Origin: Hoylesella buccalis ATCC 35310
GTDB lineage: Bacteria; Bacteroidota; Bacteroidia; Bacteroidales; Bacteroidaceae
Assembly: GCF_000177075.1 (NCBI RefSeq)
Contig: NZ_ADEG01000012.1
Coordinates: 1-64,000 of the forward strand
Reading direction: 5' to 3'
Length of the DNA stretch: 64,000 nucleotides
Under the pieces are notes generated by a model. The model searched no databases. It was not told the DNA's origin and saw nothing but the letters and a program-made list of their open reading frames with translations. The translations under genes and the position numbers were made by a program. Below are positions 34,844 to 43,441 of this stretch, in pieces (the stretch's first letter is position 1; each line of letters starts with the position of its first letter).

Positions 34844-36823
34844 ATGTCATCACAATCGGCTATTTCAGAACTCAAACGTCAGAAGTTGTTACTCCAATTG
34901 GAGTATGCAACAGAGAAGGATGCTTTCCGTAAGCAGACGGAGATGATGGGTATAGCCAGAAAGGTAAAGCGCGGTGATGCATGGTTTCCCGTCCGTGTGG
35001 GCAAGAGTTTTTACAACTCGCTCAATCAGTTGGCGGTCGAAGTGTTTCGTACTGCCGATGAAGAGATTAGTCACAATTTTGAATACGGACGCCCGGTTGC
35101 CTTCTTTCAGATGGTTCAGAAGGCAGGAAGACACGATGAAATGGGCAAAAACAATGCATCCACAGCTTCTAAATCACTTTCTTATTTCCCCGTAACGGGC
35201 ATAGTGAGCTATGCCGATAACGACCGAATGGTGGTGACGTTGCCTGACAATGGCATGGTTACCTCCATCCAAACGGCCGAACAGGTGGGCGTACAACTAT
35301 TCTTTGACGAGACTTCTTATCGGTTGATGTTCGATGCCTTAGACCGCGTGATGAATGCCAAAGACAACCGATTGGCCTATCTTCGCAACCTTTTTTATTC
35401 GACTTCGCAGACTGCCGAGTGCTTTTCTTTTGATGACATTCGGTTTCCTTGGCTCAATGACCTGCAAGCAGAAGCCGTGAACAAGGTGTTGAAAGCCAAG
35501 GATGTGATGGTGGTTCATGGTCCTCCGGGTACCGGCAAGACCACCACACTCGTGGAGGCAATCTACGAAACCCTCAAGCGTGAGAGTCAAGTTTTGGTCT
35601 GTGCGCAGAGCAATATGGCGGTCGATTGGATTAGTGAACGACTTGTTGACCGAGGTGTGAACGTGCTTCGCATCGGCAATCCCACGCGAGTGAACGATAA
35701 AATGCTCTCGTTTACCTACGAACGAAGGTTCGAATCACATCCCGATTATCCGCAATTATGGGCCATACGCAAAGCCCTTCGTCAACTCAAACAGCATCGT
35801 AAGACGGCTGGTTCTGGCTTCCATCAGAAGGTGGAACGCCTCCAAGAACGGGCAACCGAATTGGAGATACGCATCAAAGGACAGCTTTTTGGAGAAGCAA
35901 GGGTCATCGCTTCCACCTTAACAGGTACCGCCAACCGCCTTCTGATGGGTCAAAAGTATCAAACATTGTTCATTGATGAGGCCGCACAGGCATTAGAAGC
36001 TGCCTGCTGGATAGCCATTCGGAAGGTTCACCGCGTGGTGTTGGCTGGCGACCACTGTCAGTTGCCACCGACAATCAAAAGCATTGCTGCCTTAAAGGGT
36101 GGATTGGACAAGACGCTGATGCAACGCATTGTAGAGAATAAACCAGAAGTAGTGACGATGCTTGGCATGCAATATCGCATGAATGATCAGATTATGCGCT
36201 TCTCGAGCGACTGGTTTTATCACGGAAAAGTTCAGAGTGCGCCAGCTATTAAGTATCGGGGAATCTTGGATTATGATGTTCCCATCCAGTGGATAGATAC
36301 CGCCGAACAGGCAGAAAACGCCCATTTCATCGAAGAATCTGCATCGGACGCACCGACATTTCAGGAACATTTTGTGGGTGAAAGCTTTGGCAGAATCAAT
36401 GAAGATGAAGCTGAATTAACCCTCAGCGCCCTGGAACAGTATTTCAATAAGATTGGTAAACAGCGTTTATTGGACGAAGCTGTCGACGTAGGCATCATCT
36501 CTCCGTATCGCGCACAAGTGCAGTATTTGCGCCGACTCATTAAAAAACGTCCCTTTTTCAAGCCCTTTCGTCATCTCATAAGCGTGAACACGGTTGATGG
36601 TTTTCAAGGACAGGAACGAGATGTAATCCTCATTTCGCTGGTCAGGGCAAACGAAGATGGACAGATAGGCTTTCTTCGTGACCTGCGGCGGATGAACGTT
36701 GCCATGACCCGAGCCCGCATGAAACTCATCATCTTAGGACATGTTCCCACGCTGGTGCGCCATCCTTTCTATAAAAAACTGTATGACTATACGCAGAGTT
36801 TACAACAAGATGCTGTTTGGTAA
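34844..36823 (+). CDS. Superfamily I DNA/RNA helicase, IGHMBP2/Upf1-like
   Basis: A 659-aa cytoplasmic helicase of the AAA_11/AAA_12 (Upf1-like SF1B) group. Motif I is VVHGPPGTGKTTTLVEA (about residue 222), Ia LVCAQSNMAVDWI, motif II LFIDEAAQALEAACW (DEAA), III VVLAGDHCQLPPTIKS, IV GMQYRMNDQIMRF, V VNTVDGFQGQERDVILIS and VI NVAMTRARMKLIILG. An N-terminal OB/stalk-like region precedes them (GDAWFPVRVG). The start at 34844 is set by the -7 box. Members unwind nucleic acids 5' to 3'; the exact role in this organism is unknown. Confidence 0.9.
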   Translation: MSSQSAISELKRQKLLLQLEYATEKDAFRKQTEMMGIARKVKRGDAWFPVRVGKSFYNSLNQLAVEVFRTADEEISHNFEYGRPVAFFQMVQKAGRHDEMGKNNASTASKSLSYFPVTGIVSYADNDRMVVTLPDNGMVTSIQTAEQVGVQLFFDETSYRLMFDALDRVMNAKDNRLAYLRNLFYSTSQTAECFSFDDIRFPWLNDLQAEAVNKVLKAKDVMVVHGPPGTGKTTTLVEAIYETLKRESQVLVCAQSNMAVDWISERLVDRGVNVLRIGNPTRVNDKMLSFTYERRFESHPDYPQLWAIRKALRQLKQHRKTAGSGFHQKVERLQERATELEIRIKGQLFGEARVIASTLTGTANRLLMGQKYQTLFIDEAAQALEAACWIAIRKVHRVVLAGDHCQLPPTIKSIAALKGGLDKTLMQRIVENKPEVVTMLGMQYRMNDQIMRFSSDWFYHGKVQSAPAIKYRGILDYDVPIQWIDTAEQAENAHFIEESASDAPTFQEHFVGESFGRINEDEAELTLSALEQYFNKIGKQRLLDEAVDVGIISPYRAQVQYLRRLIKKRPFFKPFRHLISVNTVDGFQGQERDVILISLVRANEDGQIGFLRDLRRMNVAMTRARMKLIILGHVPTLVRHPFYKKLYDYTQSLQQDAVW

Positions 36824-36854
36824 ACATGCTCTAAATCCCTAAACACCATATATT

Positions 36855-37271
36855 ATGTTAGAACGCGACTACATTATGCGGCTTATCCGCGAGTTTCTGG
36901 CAGCCCTGGCCCGACTGTTAGAGAAAAAAGAAGTGACCGACAGGCACGAGGAACTCAAAAAACTGTACGACCAATATATTGGTCCTTACACCTTCTACCA
37001 TCTGGCCCCGGTGGAAAAAGTCATTGAGACCCTTGGCCAAGAGGATGAGGAAAAGCGATTTTACAAGATGGAAATGCTGGCCGAACTCTATCTGGCAGAG
37101 GCTGACATGGTGTCGAAACCCGAAGGCGACCTGCTGCTTAAGAAGTCTTTTGCGCTGTTCGATTTCCTTGATCATTACAGCAAGATCTACTCTATAGATC
37201 GCCTCAAGAAGATGGATGCCATCCAACAGAGATTATCAAACAACAACAAAAACGAAACCAAAACAACCTAG
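36855..37271 (+). CDS. Small helical protein, DUF6483-like
   Basis: A 138-aa soluble, mostly alpha-helical, acidic protein beginning LERDYIMRLIREFLAALARLL, an N-terminus I associate with the DUF6483 family, which has no known function. Helix-rich blocks HEELKKLYDQYIG, KRFYKMEMLAELYLAEADM and LLLKKSFALFDFLDHYSK resemble TPR-like packing. It is 31 bases after the helicase and one base before the GH43 start, so it is probably in one transcription unit. Function unknown. Confidence 0.65.
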   Translation: MLERDYIMRLIREFLAALARLLEKKEVTDRHEELKKLYDQYIGPYTFYHLAPVEKVIETLGQEDEEKRFYKMEMLAELYLAEADMVSKPEGDLLLKKSFALFDFLDHYSKIYSIDRLKKMDAIQQRLSNNNKNETKTT

Positions 37272-37272
37272 A

Positions 37273-38271
37273 ATGACAAGTAAAGTATTTTTTTTCAAGA
37301 AAAGTATCGTACTGGCCGTGGCTGCATTGGCACTCGCCACAAGCGGCATGGCACAGAAAAAGAAAATGAGCGGCAACCCCATCTTCCCGGGATGGTATGC
37401 CGATCCAGAGGCTGTAGTGTACAATGGTGAGTATTGGGTGTTCCCCACTTACTCGGCACCTTTCGACGAACAAACCTTTCTGGATGCGTTCTCATCGCCC
37501 GATTTGGTGAACTGGACGAAGCATCCACGGGTGCTTGACAACTCAAATGTGAAATGGGTGCGGCGCGCTATGTGGGCTCCGGCGGTGATACATGCCAACA
37601 ATAAGTATTACCTCTTCTTCGGTGGAAACGACGTACACCAAGGAGAAGTGGGCGGTATTGGCGTTGCTGTGGCCGATAGGCCAGAAGGTCCGTACAAAGA
37701 TGCGCTGGGCAAACCGCTCATCAACGAAATTGTTAATGGGGCACAACCTATTGATCAGTTTGTCTTTAAGGACGATGATGGACAGTATTACATGTACTAT
37801 GGCGGCTGGGGACACTGCAATATGGTGAAATTGGCTCCCGACCTGTTGAGCCTTGTACCTTTTCCCGACGGAGTAACGTTTAAGGAAGTAACTCCTAAGA
37901 ACTATGTGGAAGGCCCGTTCATGCTGAAAAAAGACGGAAAATACTACTTCATGTGGTCTGAAGGAGGATGGACCGGCCCAGATTATTGCGTGGCCTATGC
38001 CATCTCTGACTCGCCTTTCGGTCCCTTCGAGCGCGTAGGAAAGATTCTCGAACAGGATGACAAAATCGCACGGGGAGCAGGCCATCACTCCGTCATTAAG
38101 GGCAATGGCAAAGACGAGTGGTACATTGTGTACCACAGACGCCCATTGACAGAAACCGATGGAAACCATCGTGAGACCTGCATTGACCGCATGTATTTCG
38201 ATAAAAACGGCTTCATCAAACCCGTTAAGATGACCGTAGAGGGCGTAAAGAAGGTGAAGAAACGTAAGTAA
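37273..38271 (+). CDS. Glycoside hydrolase family 43
   Basis: A secreted five-bladed beta-propeller glycosidase of 332 aa that acts on arabinosyl, xylosyl or galactosyl links. The signal peptide is in SIVLAVAALALATSGMAQ. The catalytic base is Asp44 in GWYADPEAV, the pKa-modulating Asp is in QPIDQFVF, and the acid is Glu213 in NYVEGPFML; GHHSVI supplies the conserved His. The start at 37273 directly follows the previous stop; the longer frame to 37216 would overlap that gene by 56 bases and hide the signal peptide. Substrate is not determinable by eye. Confidence 0.88.
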   Translation: MTSKVFFFKKSIVLAVAALALATSGMAQKKKMSGNPIFPGWYADPEAVVYNGEYWVFPTYSAPFDEQTFLDAFSSPDLVNWTKHPRVLDNSNVKWVRRAMWAPAVIHANNKYYLFFGGNDVHQGEVGGIGVAVADRPEGPYKDALGKPLINEIVNGAQPIDQFVFKDDDGQYYMYYGGWGHCNMVKLAPDLLSLVPFPDGVTFKEVTPKNYVEGPFMLKKDGKYYFMWSEGGWTGPDYCVAYAISDSPFGPFERVGKILEQDDKIARGAGHHSVIKGNGKDEWYIVYHRRPLTETDGNHRETCIDRMYFDKNGFIKPVKMTVEGVKKVKKRK

Positions 38272-38312
38272 GAAAGTTGAACAGCAAAGCAAGTGCTTGC
38301 TAATAGTAATTT

Positions 38313-38422
38313 AATTGCATTGACTTTGGGCTTCAAAGTCAATGCAATTGGCATGCAAACTCATTGAGATAGGCGCCCAATCTCAATGAGTTTGTTTTTG
38401 CATCTATAATCCTTTGCTTTTC
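38313..38422. repeat. 22-bp-period array of short palindromes (array C)
   Basis: Units lie at 38313-38334, 38335-38356 and 38357-38378, exactly 22 bases each, with a 23-base fourth (38379-38401) and a degenerate fifth. Cores include AATTGCATTGACTTTG, AAAGTCAATGCAATTG, AAACTCATTGAGATAG and AATCTCAATGAGTTTG. A related palindrome (AGCAAG-TG-CTTGCT) lies at 38288-38301. It sits between the 3' ends of two convergent genes. No conserved leader is present. Confidence 0.75.
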
Positions 38423-38442
38423 AATGAGTTGCCATATCGTTT

Positions 38443-39423
38443 TCAAACACATTGAACAGACTTTGACAACCATGAGGGGCAGATGCCCAAGGCTTCCCCT
38501 CGACCGAACGTATCTACCACGTTACCATCGTACACCTCACGTTGAAGCAGAATCAGTCCAGCTGGTAAAACGGGCGCTTTCGTACCCCCCGAGACCAACA
38601 AACGACTAGTCTCCACGCGTATTTCGTCCCACAAACCCGCATCGATGAAGCTCTGCAACGTCTTGGCTCCACCCTCTACCATCAACGACTGTACATGTTG
38701 TTGATGCAAATCTGCCATCAATTGAGGCAGCGTGATGCCGTCGCGCAGCACCAAGCGCAAGGGATCGGGGCCCGACCACTCACGCACCGTGAGGCGTGGA
38801 TGCTCGCGTTCGTCCGTCACGCGACCAACAAGAATGGCGTCGTACTGCGCCCGCAACCGATGCACCAGCATCTGAGTGAATGGCGTGGATAATGCCAAAG
38901 GCTCTCCGTCGGCATCTAAAAAGCCATTGATGGTTTGGGCCCATTTCAGTAGGATATACGGTCGTTCAAGCATATTGTACACGTTGAACTGCCGATTCAG
39001 CGCACGGCACTCCTCGTCCAACACGCCAACCGTCACGTCAATGCCCGCGTCACGAAGTTTCTGCACACCGCGTCCGTGCACTTGGGCAAATGGGTCAATG
39101 CAGCCACATACCACACGTTTCACATGCTTTCTGATGATCAAATCGGCGCAGGGAGGGGTCTTGCCTGTGTGACAACAAGGCTCCAAACTAACGTAGAGCG
39201 TGCTTTGCGGCAGCAAAGGCTCGTCTGCGGGACGGACGGATGCGAAGGCATTGACCTCAGCGTGGGCCTGTCCACACCGCACATGATAACCTTCGCCCAA
39301 TATTCTACCTTGATAAACAATCACTGCACCCACCATGGGATTGGGCTTAGCCAAAGCCCTACCCTGCTTGGCCAGCTGAAGGCAGCGCCGCATGTACATT
39401 TTATCAAGCTCTTCTTGGTTCAT
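38443..39423 (-). CDS. ribD: Bifunctional riboflavin deaminase/reductase
   Basis: Carries out the second and third steps of riboflavin synthesis: deamination of the diaminohydroxy-pyrimidine phosphate and reduction of its ribose side chain. The N-terminal zinc deaminase domain has CGQAHAEVNAF (His-Ala-Glu) and LEPCCHTGKTPPC. The C-terminal reductase has RPYILLKWAQTINGFLD and QSLMVEGGAKTLQSF. Length 326 aa is normal. It is divergent from prmC, with only 29 bases between the starts. Confidence 0.93.
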   Translation of the reverse strand: MNQEELDKMYMRRCLQLAKQGRALAKPNPMVGAVIVYQGRILGEGYHVRCGQAHAEVNAFASVRPADEPLLPQSTLYVSLEPCCHTGKTPPCADLIIRKHVKRVVCGCIDPFAQVHGRGVQKLRDAGIDVTVGVLDEECRALNRQFNVYNMLERPYILLKWAQTINGFLDADGEPLALSTPFTQMLVHRLRAQYDAILVGRVTDEREHPRLTVREWSGPDPLRLVLRDGITLPQLMADLHQQHVQSLMVEGGAKTLQSFIDAGLWDEIRVETSRLLVSGGTKAPVLPAGLILLQREVYDGNVVDTFGRGEALGICPSWLSKSVQCV

Positions 39424-39439
39424 GTTCTTATTTTTTTAG

Positions 39440-39447
39440 TATATTTG
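39440..39447 (+). promoter_or_regulatory. prmC: -7 element of prmC
   Basis: TATATTTG ends only 5 bases before the prmC ATG, so the message is probably leaderless or nearly so. Confidence 0.5.
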
Positions 39448-39452
39448 TTGCC

Positions 39453-40316
39453 ATGAAAAATTATCGGGAACTCTGGGAACAACTCACCCCCCTATACGAT
39501 GAAACCGAAGCAAAAGCAGTGGTCAGAACGGTATTGGAGGTGCGTTTTGGATTGACTCTCACCGACATTCTGTGTGGCAAAGTTAACGATTTATCGGCAG
39601 AAGAAGGTCGTTCTTTGGAGAAAATCATGCAGCGGTTGCGGCAAGCAGAACCAGTACAATATGTATTAGGTGAAGCTGAGTTTGCCGGTCGCAGGTTCAA
39701 AGTGGTACCGGGTGTGCTGATTCCACGCCCCGAAACGGAGGAACTTTGCGCCTGGATTGTCAGCGAACAAAAACCGACTGACGGGAATCCCACCACGATT
39801 TTGGACATCGGAACAGGCTCGGGATGCCTCGCAGTGACGCTTAGTTTGGACATTCCAGGTGCGGCAGTGTCGGCTTGGGACATCTCTCAGGATGCGTTGC
39901 TCATAGCGAACGAAAACGCAAAGGCATGGAAGGTACCTGTTAGTTTTGCGCTTCAGGATGCCTTAGCGGCACCAAAAGACTCGATGAAATGGGACATTAT
40001 TGCATCAAACCCACCCTACATCTGTCCTTCTGAAGCAGCAGAAATGGCGCAAAACGTGCTGAAATTCGAGCCGTCCACGGCTCTGTTTGTTCCACAAAGC
40101 GACCCGCTGCTGTTCTACAAAGCCATCGCCAACTATGCCATTGAAGCACTCATACCCGACGGAAAACTGTATGTTGAAATCAATCCACTATACAGAAACC
40201 AACTGGAAGAAATGCTCAAAAACGTAGGTTTCATCGATATTGAAATCCGAAAAGACGCTTTTGGCAAGGACAGAATGGCCAGAGCGACCCGCCCTTGTCA
40301 AACCGAAAAGTCATGA
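39453..40316 (+). CDS. prmC: Release factor N5-glutamine methyltransferase
   Basis: Methylates the glutamine of the GGQ motif in peptide-chain release factors, using S-adenosylmethionine. The 287-aa protein has an N-terminal helical domain and YVLGEAEFAGRRFKVVPGVLIPRPETEELC, the SAM-binding ILDIGTGSGCLAVTLSLDIPG and the catalytic NPPY in IIASNPPYICP. The stop overlaps recX by 4 bases (ATGA). A -7 box just upstream fixes the start. Confidence 0.93.
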   Translation: MKNYRELWEQLTPLYDETEAKAVVRTVLEVRFGLTLTDILCGKVNDLSAEEGRSLEKIMQRLRQAEPVQYVLGEAEFAGRRFKVVPGVLIPRPETEELCAWIVSEQKPTDGNPTTILDIGTGSGCLAVTLSLDIPGAAVSAWDISQDALLIANENAKAWKVPVSFALQDALAAPKDSMKWDIIASNPPYICPSEAAEMAQNVLKFEPSTALFVPQSDPLLFYKAIANYAIEALIPDGKLYVEINPLYRNQLEEMLKNVGFIDIEIRKDAFGKDRMARATRPCQTEKS

Positions 40317-40816
40317 AAACATTGTTGATGATGAACGAAAAGAAAGAAATAACCGAAAAAGAGGCATGGAACAAGCTATCTGCCCTTTGTGCCAAAGCGG
40401 AACACTGCAGCGGAGAGATGGTTCGGAAGATGAGCCTTTGGGGCTTGGACAGTACGGTTCAAGAGCGCATCATGGATCGACTGATTGCCGGGAAATACGT
40501 TGATGACGAACGCTACACGCGTGCGTTTGTCAACGACAAGATGACTTACAACCAGTGGGGACGCCTCAAGATTGAGCAAGCCTTGTATCAGAAAGGGGTA
40601 TCGAAGGATGTGTCAAACAGGGTTCTCGATGAGATTCCAGACGAAGACTACATCGCCATTCTGCGGCCACTCATCCAGCGTAAGTGGAAAACTGTAACGG
40701 GTCGTAATGACTATGAGCGCAGCATGAAGCTCATCCGCTTTGCCATGGGTAGGGGATTTGACATTGAACAGATTAAACAATGTATCGACCAAGCTGACGA
40801 CTGGATGAATGATTAG
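40313..40816 (+). CDS. recX: Regulatory protein RecX
   Basis: A 167-aa small helical protein of the RecX family, which modulates RecA filaments. Three tandem three-helix repeats are visible: AWNKLSALCAKAEHCSGEM, VQERIMDRLIAGKYVDDERY with the conserved WGRLKIEQALYQKGVS, and a C-terminal FAMGRGFDIEQIKQCI. The start at 40313 overlaps prmC; a frame beginning at 40295 is less likely. It overlaps comF by 8 bases. recA is not in the window. Confidence 0.88.
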   Translation: MKTLLMMNEKKEITEKEAWNKLSALCAKAEHCSGEMVRKMSLWGLDSTVQERIMDRLIAGKYVDDERYTRAFVNDKMTYNQWGRLKIEQALYQKGVSKDVSNRVLDEIPDEDYIAILRPLIQRKWKTVTGRNDYERSMKLIRFAMGRGFDIEQIKQCIDQADDWMND

Positions 40817-41504
40817 TTTTATCAGCAGAATCCTTGACCTGATATCTCCCCGCACTTGTGTGGAATGCAGGCGGAGATTGACCGAAGGCGAACAGGTGTT
40901 GTGCGCCTCGTGCAACCTACATTTGCCTCGTACTCACTACGAAGACGATGCCTACGACAACGAGATGGCCCAACTGTTCTGGGTCCGCATTCCCATTGAA
41001 CGTGCGGCAGCATTGTTCTTCTATCAAGCTCGGTCGGAGGCAAGTCGCATGATTTACGCCCTGAAATATGGCGATCACCCTGAGATTGGCGAACAATTAG
41101 GATGCCTAACCGCTGAGGAGTTTCAGGCTAAAGGATTCTTCAAAGGCATCGATTGCATCGTGCCCGTTCCGCTGACGAAAGGCCGTGAGCGTCAAAGAGG
41201 ATACAACCAAAGTCTTGAAATCGCCAAGGGGGTAAGCCAGGTGTGCGGTGTACCCATCATGAAGCATGCACTAAAACGTGTGAAGTTTAAGGACAGCCAG
41301 ACACATAAGAATCGGTTGGCTCGCACGGAGAATGTGGAAGACGCCTTTCAACTGGCCGAAAACGCGGGGTTGATGGGCAAACATGTGCTGATCATCGATG
41401 ACATCGTGACCACTGGGGCCACCATCTGCGCCTGCGGAAAGGCGCTGCAGCGGGACGGAAGGGTACACGTCAGCGTGCTTTCTTTGGGTTGGGCAAAAGG
41501 ATAG
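40809..41504 (+). CDS. ComF family phosphoribosyltransferase-like protein
   Basis: A 231-aa protein of the ComF/GntX group: an N-terminal zinc ribbon (CVECRRRLTEGEQVLCASC, residues about 17-35) followed by a type I phosphoribosyltransferase fold with VPVPLTKGRERQRGYNQS, QTHKNRLARTENVEDAF and the PRPP loop VLIIDDIVTTGATI. ComF is needed for natural transformation in some bacteria; in Bacteroidetes its role is unproven. It overlaps recX by 8 bases in the prmC-recX-comF unit. Confidence 0.88.
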   Translation: MISFISRILDLISPRTCVECRRRLTEGEQVLCASCNLHLPRTHYEDDAYDNEMAQLFWVRIPIERAAALFFYQARSEASRMIYALKYGDHPEIGEQLGCLTAEEFQAKGFFKGIDCIVPVPLTKGRERQRGYNQSLEIAKGVSQVCGVPIMKHALKRVKFKDSQTHKNRLARTENVEDAFQLAENAGLMGKHVLIIDDIVTTGATICACGKALQRDGRVHVSVLSLGWAKG

Positions 41505-41540
41505 AACAGCACGAATGCCGCCAAAAAAGCCACTCATCCC

Positions 41541-41571
41541 TTTGGAATATAGGAGATTTCAACTATCTTTG
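41541..41571 (+). promoter_or_regulatory. pyrE: Promoter of pyrE
   Basis: TTTG at 41541-41544, 19 bases, then TATCTTTG at 41564-41571: perfect Bacteroidetes consensus, 26 bases ahead of the pyrE ATG. Confidence 0.7.
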
Positions 41572-41596
41572 CAATATATACTCAACAACTTACGAT

Positions 41597-42235
41597 ATGG
41601 AAAATAACACATTAAAAAGAGATTTTGCATCCAAATTATTACGCATCAAAGCCATCAAGCTACAGCCCAACGAGCCTTTCACATGGGCTTCAGGCTGGAA
41701 ATCGCCTTTTTATTGCGACAACAGGAAAACGCTTTCTTACCCCGACATACGCACTTTCGTGAAGGTAGGGATGGTGCATGCCATCTTGAAACACTTCCCC
41801 GAGGCTGACGTCATCGCAGGTGTGGCGACGGCAGGCATCCCACAAGCCGCCCTCATTGCTGATGTCTTGAACATGCCTTTGATATATGTGAGAAGCAAAC
41901 CAAAGGACCACGGACTGGAAAACCTAATCGAAGGTGAGATGAAAGAGGGTGCCAAGGTAGTGGTTATCGAAGACCTTATCTCTACTGGAGGCAGCTCTTT
42001 GAAGGCGGTAGAGGCCATCAGAAAAGCCGGAGGAGACGTTGTTGGCATGGTTGCCTCTTACACTTACGGGTTCCCTGTCGCTGCACAAGCGTTCAAAGAC
42101 ACCAACGTCAAGCTGGTTACCCTGACCGACTATGACCATGTAGTGGCTGAGGCACTGGCCACGGGATATATCCAGGAAAGTGATATCGAGTTGCTCAACG
42201 AATGGCGAAAAGACCCATCTGGCTGGCGAAAGTAA
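41597..42235 (+). CDS. pyrE: Orotate phosphoribosyltransferase
   Basis: Joins orotate to PRPP to give orotidine 5'-phosphate in pyrimidine synthesis. The 212-aa protein has LQPNEPFTWASGWKSPFYCDNR, AGVATAGIPQAALIADVL, YVRSKPKDHG and the PRPP-binding VVVIEDLISTGGSSLKAV. The start at 41597 follows a strong promoter; an in-frame extension back to 41489 runs through that promoter and the end of comF and is not coding. An SRPBCC gene follows at 37 bases. Confidence 0.95.
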   Translation: MENNTLKRDFASKLLRIKAIKLQPNEPFTWASGWKSPFYCDNRKTLSYPDIRTFVKVGMVHAILKHFPEADVIAGVATAGIPQAALIADVLNMPLIYVRSKPKDHGLENLIEGEMKEGAKVVVIEDLISTGGSSLKAVEAIRKAGGDVVGMVASYTYGFPVAAQAFKDTNVKLVTLTDYDHVVAEALATGYIQESDIELLNEWRKDPSGWRK

Positions 42236-42272
42236 TTCCCCATTTAGTAAAAATCATACATGCTACAAAATT

Positions 42273-42686
42273 ATGTCAAGCAAATTTGAAAGTTCCGTAC
42301 GCGAGATTCCCTACTCACAGCAGTCTGTTTACAACATGCTGAGTGACCTAACAAACATCGAGAAGGTACGCGACAAAATACCAGAAGATAAGATTAAGGA
42401 TCTAACCTTCGACGCTGATTCCATCTCTATCCATTCTCCAATGGGCGATGTACAACTAAACATCATCGAAAGAGACGAACCAAAGTGTATCAAGTTCGAG
42501 ACGAAAAAGAGTCCAATCCCTGTCAATCTGTGGATACAGATATTGCCTGTAACCGACCATTCGAGCAAGATGAAGCTCACGATGAAGGCCGAAGTGAACC
42601 CTTTCATCAAGGCTATGGTGAAAAAACCGTTGCAAGAAGGTATCGAAAAGGTGGCTGATGCCTTGCAAATGATACAATATGAATAA
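42273..42686 (+). CDS. SRPBCC (START-like) family protein
   Basis: A 137-aa protein with the helix-grip fold pattern: an N-terminal strand SKFESSVREIPYSQQSVYNML, a central strand pair (SISIHSPMGDVQLNII; LWIQILPVTDHSSKMKLTMKAE) and a long C-terminal helix, PFIKAMVKKPLQEGIEKVADALQMI. Members bind hydrophobic ligands; the role here is unknown. pyrE followed by this gene is a common Bacteroidetes order. The start was moved from 42180 to 42273, since the extension overlaps pyrE. Confidence 0.82.
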   Translation: MSSKFESSVREIPYSQQSVYNMLSDLTNIEKVRDKIPEDKIKDLTFDADSISIHSPMGDVQLNIIERDEPKCIKFETKKSPIPVNLWIQILPVTDHSSKMKLTMKAEVNPFIKAMVKKPLQEGIEKVADALQMIQYE

Positions 42687-42738
42687 GGTTAAAAGCAGGA
42701 AAAGAGATGGGATGAGGTGTCTGAAACGCATCCATAAA

Positions 42739-43314
42739 ATGAAAAGAAAAGGAATATTCCTATTTCTTTTCCTGCCCTTATTGTTGTTGTCGTGCGGAGA
42801 AAATCAGAACCAATACAGTTCTGTTCGGTGCTTCGTGGCGATTAACAATCAAGAACACAACGATGCAACGCTAGCCAGTGCGATGAACGCAACGTCGCCT
42901 GGTGTGTTTTGTTTGGTACAACAAACCATGAAGGGCGGTGCAACTTATTTCTCTTTCAAAAACAACCGAGGCAGCCAAAGCATGTCCATTTTCAACTCAA
43001 GAGACCAAAGAACGGCTCTCACCTTTGGTTATAACAATGGCGTGATCGTTGGCTTTGGCAACTTAGACTATCCTCCTATCTTCTATGCTTACGACAATCA
43101 ATGCCCCAATTGCTTCGACTGGCTCACGATACCACGCAGAAATTATCCTCTAACCCTGTCATCCAGCGGTATTGCAACGTGTAACAATTGTCACCGTGAA
43201 TACAACATGAACACGGGAGGGAATATCATTAAGGGCTCTCGAGCTGAGAAAAATTACCTCACTCGCTATGCTGCTTCCACGTCTGGTCCATTCGGTTTGT
43301 TGACCATACACTAA
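42739..43314 (+). CDS. Lipoprotein with a CxxC...CxxCH metal-site-like motif
   Basis: A 191-aa predicted lipoprotein: KRKGIFLFLFLPLLLLSC gives a type II signal with the lipid Cys near residue 18. The body contains QCPNCFDW and, about 25 residues later, TCNNCHREYNMNTGG, a four-cysteine site resembling zinc ribbons or the Rieske-like lipoproteins of Bacteroidetes. I do not recognise a named family with certainty. The start could be as early as 42679 (overlapping the previous gene by 8 bases), but 42739 gives a normal signal peptide. Function unknown. Confidence 0.65.
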   Translation: MKRKGIFLFLFLPLLLLSCGENQNQYSSVRCFVAINNQEHNDATLASAMNATSPGVFCLVQQTMKGGATYFSFKNNRGSQSMSIFNSRDQRTALTFGYNNGVIVGFGNLDYPPIFYAYDNQCPNCFDWLTIPRRNYPLTLSSSGIATCNNCHREYNMNTGGNIIKGSRAEKNYLTRYAASTSGPFGLLTIH

Positions 43315-43441
43315 GCGGAAGAACCTCATCTAGCCCTTCTTTCAGACCAAATTACTTTCTTTTCTATCATCAACGCAATCAGGAAGGTGCGAAAACACAC
43401 ATAACTTCCTGTGAAAAAGCGAGACGATAACACGATTTTAG

